A stretch of DNA of 64,000 nt, taken from the NCBI RefSeq assembly GCF_014648175.1, contig NZ_BMQP01000004.1, positions 124,001 through 188,000 on the forward strand, read 5' to 3'. The notes below the pieces were generated by a model. It searched no databases and had not been told where the DNA came from. It was given only the letters and a program-made list of their open reading frames with translations. The position numbers were made by a program, and so were the translations under genes. The stretch comes from Planobispora rosea. Its GTDB lineage: Bacteria; Actinomycetota; Actinomycetes; Streptosporangiales; Streptosporangiaceae. Shown here piece by piece: positions 27,100 to 36,266 of the stretch; the stretch's first letter is position 1, and the number at the start of each line of letters is the position of its first letter.

Positions 27100-29528
27100 G
27101 ACTTCCCATAGCGGCGGGCGCGGCCACCGGAGCGGTCGCCATCACCCTCTACCCCCTGTTCCAGGGGGGCGCCTGGTTCTGGGCGAGCCTCGGGGTCATC
27201 CTCGTGGTCACCGGGGTCGGCGTGCTGGCCACCCGCTACACGCTGCCGACCTGGCTGGCGCCCCTCGCCCAGCTGCTCGCGGTCTGGATCTACCTGACGG
27301 CGGTGTTCACCGGGGACGAGGCCTGGGCCCGGGTGGTGCCCACCAAGGAGTCGCTCTTCGGCCTGGCCAAGCTGGTGGTCCTCGGTTTCGACGACATCCA
27401 GCGCTTCGCCGTACCCGTCCCGGACAACCCAGGCATCGTCCTGCTGACCTGCGGCGGCATCGGGATGATAGCGATCATGGTCGACTTCTGCTCCGCCCGC
27501 CTGCGGCGGAGCGCGCTGGCCGGATTGCCGCTGCTGTCGTTGTTCGTGGTCCCCGCCTCCTTCCTCAGCGACCCGCTCAGCTGGGTGGCGGTGATCATCG
27601 GCGCGCTGGGGTTCCTGGGGCTGCTGGCCGCCGACGGGCAGGAGCGGGTCAGCCACTGGGGCCGGGCGGTGCTGGTGCGCCGGACCCCGTCCTTCGTCGC
27701 GCCCCGTCCCGCCGCGGACCCCGGGACGCTGCGGTTGTCGGGCAAGCGGGTCGGCTTCACCGCGATCGCGCTGGCCATCCTGCTGCCGTCCCTGCTGCCC
27801 ACCCTGGAGCCCGACCCGCTGTTCGGGTTCGGCGTGGGCAACGGCAACGGCAAGGGCGGCAACTCCATCAGCGTCCCCAACCCGATCGTCAACCTGCGGG
27901 GCGAGCTCTCGCTGCCGGCCAACTCCACCGTCCTGACCTACAGCAGCAGTGACAACCTCCCGCGCTACCTGCGGCTCTACTCGCTGGACAACTTCGACGG
28001 CGAGCAGTGGACGATGCCGGAGACCCGGGGCCGCCCCGACGACCTGATCTCCGACGGGCCGCTGCCCCCGCCCCCCGGCCAGGGCCCGAGTGTGCCCACC
28101 TCCCCGGTGAACCTTGAGATCACGGTGAGCGAAGAGGTCAGGAACATGAACTTCCTGCCCCTGCCGTACCCGGCGAGCCGGATCCGGATCGAGGGTGACT
28201 GGAGGCCCGACCGGGACACCCTGATGGTCTTCTCCACCAGGGACACCGCCGGGGGCCTCACCTACCAGGTGGTCAGCCAGGAGCCCCGGCCCGAGGCCGA
28301 GCAGCTCAAGGACGCCGGGCCCGTCCCGCAGGCGATCGCGCAGAGGTACCTGGCCCTGCCCGAGAACCTCCCCCGTGAGGTCGCCGACAAGGCCAGGGAG
28401 GTCACCGAGGCGGGCGACACCCCCTACGAGAAGGCCGTCAAGCTTCAGGAGTTCTTCACCACCACGGGCGGGTTCAGCTACACGCTGGCCACGCAGGGCC
28501 ACGACGGACCGGCGCTGACGGACTTCCTGCTCAACAGCCGGGCCGGGTACTGCGAGCAGTTCGCCGCCGCGATGGCGGTGCTGGCGCGGGTCGTGGACAT
28601 CCCCTCCCGGGTCGCCATCGGCTACACCGGCGGCACCAACGTCTCCGGGCGGTGGAACGTCCGCACGCACGACTCGCACGCCTGGCCCGAGCTCTACTTC
28701 GAGGGGGCGGGCTGGCTGCGCTTCGAGCCCACCCCGTCCGGCCCCGCCGGGCAGGGCACCGCGGCGCGTCCGGCCTACACCCTGCCGGAGCTCCCCACCG
28801 CCGGGAGCGACGAGCCCACCTCGCAGCCCAGCGCCGGCCCCACCGGATCGGACACGCCCACCGGCGCGGCGACCAACCCGCGCAACCCCTTGCTCGACCG
28901 GGACTTCGGCGGTGCGCCAATCGTGGTGGACGAGGGCATGCCGATGGCCGCCAAGATCGGCATCGGCGCCGTGTTCGCGCTACTCCTCCTCCTGATCCCC
29001 GCGATTCTCCGCTGGGAGAAGCGCGCACGCCGCCGCCGCGTCTACTCGCGCCCGGCGGTGGTCGTCGAGCCCGCCGCCCAGGGCGGCGGGCAGGACACCG
29101 GCCTCGTGGCGGTCAGGAGCAACCGGGGGCAGGCCGGGGTGACGGCCGCCTGGGCCGAGTTCGACGACGCCCTGTGCGACTACGGCATATCCCGCGAGCC
29201 CAGCGAGAGTCCCCGGGCGCTGGCCCGGCGCCTGAGCGAGCGGTACGAGTTCGCCCCGGAGGCCGCGGCGTCCATGGCGAAACTGGCCGAGGCGGTGGAG
29301 CGGATGCTCTTCGCCCGGACGCCGGCCGAGACCGGTTCGCTCCGCGAGGACGTCCGGCTGGTACGGCGGGCGCTGGCCGCCACCGTGTCACGCGGCAGGA
29401 GGATCCGGGCGGTGCTGCTGCCGCCCTCCACGCTGCTGCGGGCGCGGAGGCTGGGCGCCCGGGTGCTCGACGGCTTCGACCGGCTGGAGAACATCCGGAT
29501 CAGTCGTCCCGCCCGCAGGAACGCGTGA
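27096..29528 (+). CDS. TgpA-like membrane transglutaminase
   Basis: 810-residue protein with a DUF3488-type N-terminal block of six hydrophobic helices (1-245), an extracytoplasmic transglutaminase core (about 380-560) and, after one more helix (about 628-648), a cytoplasmic DUF4129-like tail. The Cys-His-Asp triad is visible in SRAGYCEQFAAAMA, RTHDSHAWPELYFEG and the following acidic segment. A Ser/Thr/Pro linker precedes the last helix. ATG at 27096 overlaps the DUF58 stop (ATGA). Likely acts on envelope proteins or peptides; the substrate is unknown. Confidence 0.9.
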   Translation: MRLPIAAGAATGAVAITLYPLFQGGAWFWASLGVILVVTGVGVLATRYTLPTWLAPLAQLLAVWIYLTAVFTGDEAWARVVPTKESLFGLAKLVVLGFDDIQRFAVPVPDNPGIVLLTCGGIGMIAIMVDFCSARLRRSALAGLPLLSLFVVPASFLSDPLSWVAVIIGALGFLGLLAADGQERVSHWGRAVLVRRTPSFVAPRPAADPGTLRLSGKRVGFTAIALAILLPSLLPTLEPDPLFGFGVGNGNGKGGNSISVPNPIVNLRGELSLPANSTVLTYSSSDNLPRYLRLYSLDNFDGEQWTMPETRGRPDDLISDGPLPPPPGQGPSVPTSPVNLEITVSEEVRNMNFLPLPYPASRIRIEGDWRPDRDTLMVFSTRDTAGGLTYQVVSQEPRPEAEQLKDAGPVPQAIAQRYLALPENLPREVADKAREVTEAGDTPYEKAVKLQEFFTTTGGFSYTLATQGHDGPALTDFLLNSRAGYCEQFAAAMAVLARVVDIPSRVAIGYTGGTNVSGRWNVRTHDSHAWPELYFEGAGWLRFEPTPSGPAGQGTAARPAYTLPELPTAGSDEPTSQPSAGPTGSDTPTGAATNPRNPLLDRDFGGAPIVVDEGMPMAAKIGIGAVFALLLLLIPAILRWEKRARRRRVYSRPAVVVEPAAQGGGQDTGLVAVRSNRGQAGVTAAWAEFDDALCDYGISREPSESPRALARRLSERYEFAPEAAASMAKLAEAVERMLFARTPAETGSLREDVRLVRRALAATVSRGRRIRAVLLPPSTLLRARRLGARVLDGFDRLENIRISRPARRNA

Positions 29529-29573
29529 GGGAGCCCGCGGGGCTCCCGGGAAGATCATCCAGAGGGGACGGGA

Positions 29574-29605
29574 AGAGGGGGCCCGGCGAGAGCCGGGCCC
29601 CCTCT
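29574..29605 (+). terminator. Terminator of the moxR-DUF58-transglutaminase operon
   Basis: Inverted repeat with 14-bp perfect arms (29574-29587 and 29592-29605) and a GAGA loop, 45 bases past the transglutaminase stop. Confidence 0.85.
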
Positions 29606-29870
29606 CCGTCCGTGCGGCGGGTCCCCCGAGGCGCCGGCCCGACCCGCGACCGGTGACGGCTCCGCAGCCGCTCCTTCGTCCTCCGGGGGCGCCTTCTCCG
29701 TCCTTCGGGGACGTCTTCGGAGGGCTGGGGACTTTTGTCCCCGAACGCCTTCACGGTCCCCTGAGCCTTTACGGGCTCGCCGGAAGAAACACGTGGCGGA
29801 TCGCACGAGCCGCCCCCGGCTGGGGACGGCTCACGTCATGATCGGCGAGTCCGGGAGCGCCGGCAGGAGG
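29606..29870. other. Gene-free stretch between convergent genes
   Basis: Non-coding, between the terminator and the DUF3040 stop. It contains a short perfect hairpin GGGGAC-TTTT-GTCCCC at 29727-29742 and several imperfect GC-rich stems. A terminator for the leftward DUF3040 gene is probably among them; nothing else was seen. Confidence 0.5.
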
Positions 29871-30269
29871 TCAGCGCTCGTCGTGACGACGGCGCCAGCG
29901 CTCCTCCATCCGCTCCATGAACCCGGGCCGGGAGCCGCCGGCGCGGCGTCCCTGCCCACCATCCGGACGCGCGGACGGCCCGGTGGTCTCACCGAACCCG
30001 TTCATCCGCTTCCAGCTGGATAGACCCCACAAACACGCGGCGAGCATGACCACGAAACCGCCGACGCCGAGCGGGATGAGTTGAATCACAACGCCGACCA
30101 TCAACAGGACGACGCCCAGGACGAAGCCGAGGGAGGCCTTGACCAGGCGGCGCTTGTAGTGACTGCGTGGATCACTGATCCTGACGGTATTGGCCCACTT
30201 CGGGTCCTCGGCGTAGAGGGCCTGCTCGATCTGGTCGAGCAGGCGCTGCTCGTGCTCAGAGAGCGGCAC
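29871..30269 (-). CDS. DUF3040 membrane protein
   Basis: 132-residue protein with the DUF3040 N-terminus PLSEHEQRLLDQIEQALYAEDPKWA, then two adjacent membrane helices (about 48-90) and a charged Arg/Gly-rich tail. The function is unknown; the family is common in actinobacteria near mraZ and dinB. GTG at 30269 has GGGAGG at good spacing, so the 17 codons further upstream are dropped. Confidence 0.88.
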   Translation of the reverse strand: MPLSEHEQRLLDQIEQALYAEDPKWANTVRISDPRSHYKRRLVKASLGFVLGVVLLMVGVVIQLIPLGVGGFVVMLAACLWGLSSWKRMNGFGETTGPSARPDGGQGRRAGGSRPGFMERMEERWRRRHDER

Positions 30270-30416
30270 GGCGCCTCCCAAGGACGGCCCCAGGACGGGG
30301 AAGACGGTGACGGACGACACGGGGTGTCCGAACCTCGCGGTCGGTTATCCCCAGAATACGAGGCTGTAGACGTAGACGAAAGAAAACGTCCAACGTAGTC
30401 CAAACCGGAGGCGACG

Positions 30417-31655
30417 TCATGGGTCCATTCCATCAAACGGAGGAGGGACGAGCGAGGCCGGGAGCACGACGTCCCGGCCGAATCTCCGGGCGGCCCGGTC
30501 CATCGCCCGCTCGGCCTCGCGCCAGCCGGACTCGCGCTCCCCGAGGCTGAGCTGCCGGGCCACCTCGTCGGCCGGGAGCAGGTTCTCCACCCGCACCCCC
30601 ACCAGCCGAAGTGCCGTGTTTTCCAGGCCTGAGGCGGCGTAGAGATCGCAGGCGGCCGCGTAGAGCTCCTGGGCGACGTCGGTGGGCTCCCGCAACGTCC
30701 GCGACCGGGAGAGAGTCGTGAAGTCGGCACGGCGGAGCTTGACGATCACCGTGCGACCGGCGTGGCCCCCCGCCCTCAGCCGGGCGGCGACCCGCTCCGA
30801 CAGCCGGAGGATCTCCCGGCGGATCCGCACTGGATCTTCAATATCTGTGACGAATGTCTCCTCCGCGCCGATGCTCTTGTCCGGCGCGTGCGGCGTCACC
30901 CGGCGCTCGTCGCGGCCCCAGGCGAGGGCCGCCAGATGGGTGCCGGCCGCGGGGCCGAGCTCGCGCCTGAGGGTCTCCACAGGGGTCCGCGCGAGGTCGC
31001 CCACGCTCCTGATCCCGAGCCGCGCCAGGGACCGCTCCGTGCGCTCCCCGACGCCCCACAGGGCCGCCACCGGCAGCGGGTGCAGGAACTCGACCGCCTT
31101 CGCCGCGGGGACGACGAGCAGACCGTCGGGCTTGCAGTGCTGCGAGGCGAGCTTGGCCACGAACTTGGTGCTCGCCACCCCGACCGAGCAGGTGATGCCG
31201 TGTTCCGCGGCGACCCTGGCGCGGATCATGGCGGCGATCGCGGCGGGGCGGCCGAGCCGCTTGCGCGCCCCCGCGACGTCGAGGAAGGCCTCGTCGGAGG
31301 CTATCGGCTCCACCTCGGGAGTGATCTCATGGAAGATCTCCATGACGCGGCGGGAGACCTCCGTGTACTTCCCGCGGCTCGGCGGGATGATCACGGCCTG
31401 GGGGCAGAGCCGGCGGGCCCGGGTCATGGGCATCGCCGAGTGCACCCCGAACCTCCTGGCCTCGTAGGTCGCGCTGAGCACCACGCCGCGGGCGCCGGGC
31501 GCGCCGATGATGACGGGCGCACCCGCCAGCTCCGGGCGCTCCCGCAGCTCGACGCTGGCGAAGAAGGCGTCCATGTCCACGTGGAGGATGGGACAGCCTG
31601 TGTCGTCGTCACCCAGGTCCGAACCCGGGCGCGGCACCTGCTGTTTTCTTGACAC
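30417..31655 (-). CDS. dinB: DNA polymerase IV (Y family)
   Basis: Error-prone translesion polymerase. 412 residues: catalytic VDMDAFFASVELRERPEL, SYEARRFGV-type finger motif (here SATYEARRFGVHSAMPMTRARRLCP), second catalytic segment IASDEAFLDVAGA, an HhH-containing thumb (LWGVGERTERSLARLGI) and the little-finger domain to about 350. GTG start. A consensus LexA box lies 15 bp upstream of the start, so damage induction is expected. No beta-clamp motif was confirmed at the C-terminus. Confidence 0.95.
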   Translation of the reverse strand: MSRKQQVPRPGSDLGDDDTGCPILHVDMDAFFASVELRERPELAGAPVIIGAPGARGVVLSATYEARRFGVHSAMPMTRARRLCPQAVIIPPSRGKYTEVSRRVMEIFHEITPEVEPIASDEAFLDVAGARKRLGRPAAIAAMIRARVAAEHGITCSVGVASTKFVAKLASQHCKPDGLLVVPAAKAVEFLHPLPVAALWGVGERTERSLARLGIRSVGDLARTPVETLRRELGPAAGTHLAALAWGRDERRVTPHAPDKSIGAEETFVTDIEDPVRIRREILRLSERVAARLRAGGHAGRTVIVKLRRADFTTLSRSRTLREPTDVAQELYAAACDLYAASGLENTALRLVGVRVENLLPADEVARQLSLGERESGWREAERAMDRAARRFGRDVVLPASLVPPPFDGMDP

Positions 31656-31669
31656 GGCGCCATCCTATG

Positions 31670-31683
31670 CGAACGCACGTTCG
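31670..31683. promoter_or_regulatory. LexA (SOS) box of dinB
   Basis: CGAACGCACGTTCG is a perfect match to the Gram-positive SOS consensus CGAAC-RNRY-GTTYG. It lies between the dinB start (31655) and the end of the upstream methyltransferase gene, so it can control dinB independently of its neighbour. Confidence 0.85.
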
Positions 31684-31692
31684 ACGCAAGCC

Positions 31693-32451
31693 TCATCGGT
31701 GGCCGAGAATGTGCAGCTGAGCTGCGATGTCCCGCAGGACCGGATGCTCCGCCGCCGCCTGCTCCAGCGCGATCAGGGCGCTCGCCGCCCCCGGCTCGCC
31801 GTCGAGCAGCCTGCTCGGCACCAGGTCCGCGAAGATCCGCACCCCGTGCGTCTCCCCGGGCGTGAACCCGGTGGCCGCCAGGAGCTCGGTCAGCTCCTCG
31901 CGCGTGAAGCGCCGGGGCGTGGGATCCCGGTCGCCCCAGCGTCCCCGGGGGTCGGTGAGGACCTGGCGGGCCTCGTCGAACCGCCCGGTGGCCGCGCGGT
32001 GCAGCGCGGCGGCGAGCGGACCGGCGGCCAGCACGCTGACCGTGCCGCCCTCGCGCAGCAGGCCGCCCATCGCGGCCAGGGCGCTGACGGGATCGTCCAC
32101 GTACTCCAGAACGCTGTGGCAGAGCACCAGGTCGGCCGAGCCCGCGGGGAGGAGCTCTCCCAGGTCGGCGGCGTCACCCTGGAGCGCCCGCACCCGCACC
32201 CCGGCCTCGGCGGCCCGGCGCTCCAGCGCGGCCAGCGAGTCGGGGCTGGGATCGACGACCGTGACGGCGTGCCCCAGCTCGGCCAGCGGAACGGCGAACC
32301 CCCCGGTTCCGCCTCCGGCGTCGACGATGTCGAGCCGTCCGCGGCCGGTCGCGGCCACCCGGCCGGCCAGCACTGTCCGCAGGACGTCCCAGACCACGGC
32401 GGTACGGACCGCCGGGGCGCCTGATGTGCGTGAGAGGCCTACGGCGTGCAA
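31693..32451 (-). CDS. SAM-dependent class I methyltransferase
   Basis: 252-residue methyltransferase. SAM motif I is IVDAGGGTGGFAVPLAELGH, the acidic motif II VTVVDPSPDSL, motif post-I ADLVLCHSVLEYVDDP. The substrate cannot be told from sequence; it resembles the UbiE/SmtA-like group. A TTG start at 32451 is proposed from the GAGGAGG about ten bases upstream and the absence of other starts. The 250-bp gap on its upstream side before nusB shows no gene. Confidence 0.85.
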   Translation of the reverse strand: MHAVGLSRTSGAPAVRTAVVWDVLRTVLAGRVAATGRGRLDIVDAGGGTGGFAVPLAELGHAVTVVDPSPDSLAALERRAAEAGVRVRALQGDAADLGELLPAGSADLVLCHSVLEYVDDPVSALAAMGGLLREGGTVSVLAAGPLAAALHRAATGRFDEARQVLTDPRGRWGDRDPTPRRFTREELTELLAATGFTPGETHGVRIFADLVPSRLLDGEPGAASALIALEQAAAEHPVLRDIAAQLHILGHR

Positions 32452-32701
32452 CTTCGGATCGCCTCCTCGTTCGGTGACGAGCCCAGCTTACGCCGCGCGG
32501 CGCCCCGCCGCCCCGGGGCGGATCACCTTGGGGACCGGGACGGGTCCCCGAGGGAGCCCGGAGCCCGACACCCCCGGGAACCGCCGCCGGACTCGGGACA
32601 TGCTTCCTGGATCCTCCACCGTGGCGGCCGCGACGGGTCCGGGGCGGATCCGTACGGGCGCGGAGATCGCGGCGGGCGAGAAAGATCCAGGAGAACGCGC
32701 C

Positions 32702-33112
32702 CTACAGCGCCAGGGACGGCTTGAGCTGCTTGAACCGGGCCAGCAGGCCGTTGACGAACTGCGGCGACTCGTCCGTCGACAGCTCCGAGGCCAGGCCGAC
32801 CCACTCGCTGATGACGACGCCCTCGGGGACGTCGGGCATCCAGAGCAGCTCGTAGGTGCCGCCGCGGAGCAGGTTGCGGTCGACCGCGGGCATGCGGTCG
32901 AGCGTCCAGCCCTCGGCGTAGGTGGTGATCAGCTCGTCGATGCGGGCCCGATGGCGGCACACGCCCTCGACGAGGGTCGCGGTGTACTCGTTGACCGGGG
33001 GTTCTTTCCGCTCCAGGCGCTCGGTGAGGACCCGCAGCGGGTCCTCACCTCGCGCCTCGGCCTCGAACAGGATGTCCAGCGCGCGCCTGCGCGCCTTACC
33101 CCGTGCTGACAT
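32702..33112 (-). CDS. nusB: Transcription antitermination factor NusB
   Basis: All-helical RNA-binding factor that pairs with NusE (S10) at boxA for rRNA antitermination. 136 residues: ARRRALDILFEAEARGEDP, then DRNLLRGGTYELLWMPDVPEGVVISEWVGLASELSTDESPQFVNGLL split by normal loops, the typical NusB C-terminal bundle. Its ATG overlaps the efp stop by one base, so the two are co-translated. Confidence 0.96.
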   Translation of the reverse strand: MSARGKARRRALDILFEAEARGEDPLRVLTERLERKEPPVNEYTATLVEGVCRHRARIDELITTYAEGWTLDRMPAVDRNLLRGGTYELLWMPDVPEGVVISEWVGLASELSTDESPQFVNGLLARFKQLKPSLAL

Positions 33113-33672
33113 CAGGCGCGGCCGAGGTAGTCGCCGGTGCGGGTGTCGACCTTGACCTTCTCGCCCGTCGTGATGAACAGCGGGACCTTGATCTCCGCTC
33201 CGGTCTCCAGCTTGGCCGGCTTGGTGCCGCCGGTGGAGCGGTCGCCCTGCAGGCCCGGCTCGGTCTCGGCGATGATCAGCTCGACGGCCGCGGGCAGGTC
33301 GACGTAGAGCACGTTGCCCTCGTTGACCGCCACGGTGGCGAGCATGTTCTCCAGGAGGTAGTTGGCGGCGTCGCCGACCGCGGCCCGGGAGACGTGGAGC
33401 ATGTCGTAGGTCTCGGTGTCCATGAAGACGAACTCGTCGCCGTCCATGTAGGAGAACTGCATCTCACGCTTGTCGACGTTGGCCACCTCGACCTTGACGC
33501 CCGCGTTGAAGGTCTTGTCGACGACCTTGCCGGACATCACGTTCTTCAGCTTGGTGCGCACGAACGCGCCACCCTTGCCGGGCTTGACGTGCTGGAACTC
33601 CACAACCGTCCAGAGCTCACCGCCCTCGAGCTTGAGCACAAGGCCGTTTTTGAGGTCGTTCGTCGTCGCCAC
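33112..33672 (-). CDS. efp: Elongation factor P
   Basis: Relieves ribosome stalling at polyproline stretches, which are abundant in this proteome (see FtsI and FtsZ linkers). 186 residues in three beta-barrel domains. The tip loop [11 protein letters not shown] carries Lys33, the residue that is modified in some bacteria but may work unmodified in actinobacteria. No EpmA/EpmB-like gene is in the window. It is coupled to nusB and follows the M24 peptidase, the usual pepP/pepQ-efp-nusB order. Confidence 0.97.
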   Translation of the reverse strand: MATTNDLKNGLVLKLEGGELWTVVEFQHVKPGKGGAFVRTKLKNVMSGKVVDKTFNAGVKVEVANVDKREMQFSYMDGDEFVFMDTETYDMLHVSRAAVGDAANYLLENMLATVAVNEGNVLYVDLPAAVELIIAETEPGLQGDRSTGGTKPAKLETGAEIKVPLFITTGEKVKVDTRTGDYLGRA

Positions 33673-33698
33673 TGGTTTCTCCTGCGTACGGCCGCTCT

Positions 33699-34802
33699 TT
33701 AAAGGACAAGCAGCTCTTTGGTCGTCCGTGTGAGGAGCTCCGGTCCGTCCTGACGCGTCACGAGTGTGTCCTCGATGCGGACACCGCCCCTGCCCGGCAG
33801 GTAGACCCCGGGCTCAACGGTGACCGGAACTCGATCGTCAAGTCTACCGTGCTCCCGCCCGGGCTCCGGCGTCGCCGGGGACAGGAACGGTTCCTCGTGG
33901 ATCTCGAGCCCGACCCCGTGGCCCAGGCCGTGGCTGAACTGCTCGCCGTACCCCGCCGCGGCGATCACGTCGCGGGCCGCCGAATCCACCTCACAGGTCG
34001 CGGTGCCGGGCCGTACGGCGTGCCGGCCCGCGCGCTGGGCGGCGCGGACCAGCTCGTACAGCTCGCGCTGCCATGCGTCGGGCTCACCGATCGCCACCGT
34101 CCGGGTCATGTCGGCGTGGTAGCCCTCGTACAGCGCCCCGAAGTCCATCGTGACCAGGTCGCCGCGCTCCAGCGGCCGGGTGGTCGGCATGTGGTGCGGC
34201 ACGGAGCCGTTGGGGCCGGACGCCACGATCGTGGCGAAGGCGGGCTTGTCGGCGCCCAGCTCCGTCATCCGCGCCTCCAGCGCCCTGGCGACCTCCCGCT
34301 CGGTCACCCCGGGCCGCAGCGCGGGCAGCACGTCGGCGAAGGCCTGGTCGGTGAGGGCGCACGCGGTGCGGATCAGCTCGATCTCGGCCTCGTCCTTGAT
34401 CCGGCGCACCGACTCCACCAGCCCGGTGAGCCGGATCAGGTCCGCCCCCGACTCCTCGCCGAGGCGGAAGTAGTCGGCGACGGGCATCTGGTGGGCCTCG
34501 ACGGCGACCCGGGACGCGCGGGTGACGAGGGCGCCGGCCACATCGCGCTGCTCGACCACTTCGATGTCCCCGCAGAGCGCCCGGGCGGTCTCGGCGTAGC
34601 GGGAGTCGGTGGCGAGGGCGGCCTCGCCGCCGGCGGTGACGAGCACGGCCGCGTTGGAGCTGACCAGGCCGGTCAGGTAGCGGACGTTGACGGCGCGGGT
34701 GACCAGGATCGCATCCGCCTCGTGAGCGGGGAGCAGTGCCGCGAGACGCTCGCGGCGCCCGGCGTGGGTGCCGGACCGGGTGCCCGAAGGGGTGGAGGTC
34801 AT
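33699..34802 (-). CDS. M24 family Xaa-Pro peptidase
   Basis: Cytoplasmic metallopeptidase that removes residues next to proline. 367 residues: creatinase-like N-domain (1-130), then the pita-bread catalytic domain with metal ligands in [32 protein letters not shown] and [18 protein letters not shown]. It is first in the peptidase-efp-nusB operon. Whether it is an aminopeptidase P or a prolidase cannot be decided from sequence alone. Confidence 0.93.
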   Translation of the reverse strand: MTSTPSGTRSGTHAGRRERLAALLPAHEADAILVTRAVNVRYLTGLVSSNAAVLVTAGGEAALATDSRYAETARALCGDIEVVEQRDVAGALVTRASRVAVEAHQMPVADYFRLGEESGADLIRLTGLVESVRRIKDEAEIELIRTACALTDQAFADVLPALRPGVTEREVARALEARMTELGADKPAFATIVASGPNGSVPHHMPTTRPLERGDLVTMDFGALYEGYHADMTRTVAIGEPDAWQRELYELVRAAQRAGRHAVRPGTATCEVDSAARDVIAAAGYGEQFSHGLGHGVGLEIHEEPFLSPATPEPGREHGRLDDRVPVTVEPGVYLPGRGGVRIEDTLVTRQDGPELLTRTTKELLVL

Positions 34803-34923
34803 GGCTGAATGCTATTGACCATGCCGTCGTGTGTCGTCATCTGCACGGCCGGGGTCTCGGCCGGCCGGCGGCCACGAGATCGCCTCCACGCGCAGGCCTC
34901 CGGCCGGATCCCGGGCGGGACGG

Positions 34924-35274
34924 TCAGTAGTCGCCCTCGGCGGCCTGGACCACGGTCAGCCCGAGGGAACGCCACATCGCCACCACCCGCGCCCGGTCCT
35001 CGATGACCGCCGCGACCTCCCGGTGGGCGAAGTGCTCCCGGTAGACCTCGGCCTTGAAGACGGTGTCGGGGCGGCGGTCGCCGTCCGGCCTCAGCCACAG
35101 CCCCTCGGCGGCGTCGAAGTGCCCGGGATGGGCGCGCAGCCAGCGCTCGGTGGCCCGGCGGGTGCGCTCGGGCCGGCCCGACACGTAGGCGATGGGATGA
35201 CCGGCGAGGATGAGCGCCCGGACGATCGCCACGACGGGAAGAACGGAGCAGCTCGGCCTTGCCTGATCCGGCAT
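34924..35274 (-). pseudogene. Truncated HAD/PNKP-like phosphatase
   Basis: The frame encodes the second half of a small HAD phosphatase related to the polynucleotide kinase 3'-phosphatase domain: VVAIVRALILAGHPIAYVSGRPERTRRATERWL is motif II region, followed by KAEVYREHF and VIEDRARVVAMW (motif III/IV). The N-terminal DxD nucleophile motif is missing. The recognisable part begins about 10 codons inside an ORF that abuts the SDR stop, so the 5' end was probably lost when the neighbouring SDR segment joined here. Unlikely to be active. Confidence 0.6.
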
Positions 35275-35281
35275 GACGGCC

Positions 35282-36094
35282 TCAGTCGACAAGCGCGCCG
35301 GCGGACAGATTGGCGATCGTCCCGGTCATGGCTCCAGCTCGGTCCGAAGCCAGGAACGCGGCCGTCTCCGCGATCTCGGAGAGCGTGGGCAGTCTCTTCA
35401 GAAGCGTCCCCTGCGCCATTCCCCCGCCTTCGAGCAATTCCTGGACCGACTGCCCGGCCGCCGCAGCGGTTTTCCGGAAGAGGTCCTCGGTGTACGAACC
35501 CGCCGCCGGCGCGTCGACGGCGGCGTGAGGACGGATGCCGACAACCCGGATGTTGCGGGGGGCGAGCTCCGCGGCCAGAACCCGCGAGAAGGCCTCTTTT
35601 CCGGCCGCGCTCACACTGTGCCCCAGAATGCCGCCCACGGCCAGTTTGGAACCCGGCTCGGACAGAGTCAGGATGACGCCGGGGCGCTCGCGGCCCATGT
35701 GCCGTGCCACGGCCTTGCTGGTGATGAACAGCATCCGCAGAAAGCCGTCGACCGGCCGCATGAACTCCTCCAGCGACAGGTCCGCCAGCGAAGTCCCCTG
35801 GTCGTGCATGACGCTCACGGCGTTGAGGGCGATGTCGATGCCGCCGGCCGTCGCCGCGACCGCGTCGGCGTGCTTCTCGACCGCCCGCTGGTCGAGAACG
35901 TCAACGTGCGCGGTCTCGACTGTTCCGCCCGTGGCGGCGATATCACGCGCCACGGCGTCGAGTTTCGCCTGCGTCCGCCCGGCGATGAAGACTCTCGCGC
36001 CTTCCCTGGCGAATACCCGTGCGACTGCGCCGCCGATGGCGCCACCGCCTCCATAGACCACCGCGTTCTTATCACTAAGCAGTAACCCGCTCAT
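35282..36094 (-). CDS. SDR-family protein lacking the catalytic tyrosine
   Basis: 270-residue short-chain dehydrogenase/reductase. The cofactor motif is VVYGGGGAIGGAVARVFAREGARV, with AGRTQAKLD after beta 2 suggesting NADP preference, and NAVSV in place of NNAG. The active-site Ser is in TLSEPGS, but the YxxxK motif reads SAAGK (in GHSVSAAGKEAF), so Tyr is replaced by Ser while Lys remains. Such divergent SDRs may be inactive or use another acid. ATG at 36094 has GAGGA seven bases upstream. It stands alone, with hairpins on its upstream side. Confidence 0.85.
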   Translation of the reverse strand: MSGLLLSDKNAVVYGGGGAIGGAVARVFAREGARVFIAGRTQAKLDAVARDIAATGGTVETAHVDVLDQRAVEKHADAVAATAGGIDIALNAVSVMHDQGTSLADLSLEEFMRPVDGFLRMLFITSKAVARHMGRERPGVILTLSEPGSKLAVGGILGHSVSAAGKEAFSRVLAAELAPRNIRVVGIRPHAAVDAPAAGSYTEDLFRKTAAAAGQSVQELLEGGGMAQGTLLKRLPTLSEIAETAAFLASDRAGAMTGTIANLSAGALVD

Positions 36095-36152
36095 ATTTGT
36101 CCTCATAAAGATGGCTCATTCTTCCGGATGATTACGCGGAATCGATGCTCAC

Positions 36153-36212
36153 GCCGTCGCCGTCGCCGTCGCCGTCACCGTCGCCATGGCGAGGGCGAGG
36201 GCGACGGCGAGA
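36153..36212. repeat. CCGTCG hexanucleotide array with inverted partner
   Basis: Several direct copies of a GCCGTC hexamer (about 36153-36186) are followed by a GGCGAG/GGCGAC array that is nearly their reverse complement, so the segment can fold into a long hairpin. It separates the SDR gene from the SRPBCC-arsR pair. Confidence 0.75.
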
Positions 36213-36233
36213 GGGTGCCGGCGTCGGTCGAGG

Positions 36234-36260
36234 GGCCGCCGGAGACCTCGTCCGGCGGCC
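36234..36260 (-). terminator. Terminator of the SRPBCC-arsR operon
   Basis: GGCCGCCGG (36234-36242) and CCGGCGGCC (36252-36260) form a 9-bp perfect stem just past the arsR stop. Confidence 0.7.
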
Positions 36261-36266
36261 CGTCGG

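Noticed and set aside
26208..28679. Long minus-strand frame across DUF58 and transglutaminase genes
   Set aside because: Antisense shadow with no recognisable domain.
36107..36266. GC-rich repeat stretch as a coding or mobile element
   Set aside because: Simple hexamer repeat and hairpins only; no transposase, terminal repeats or target duplications seen.
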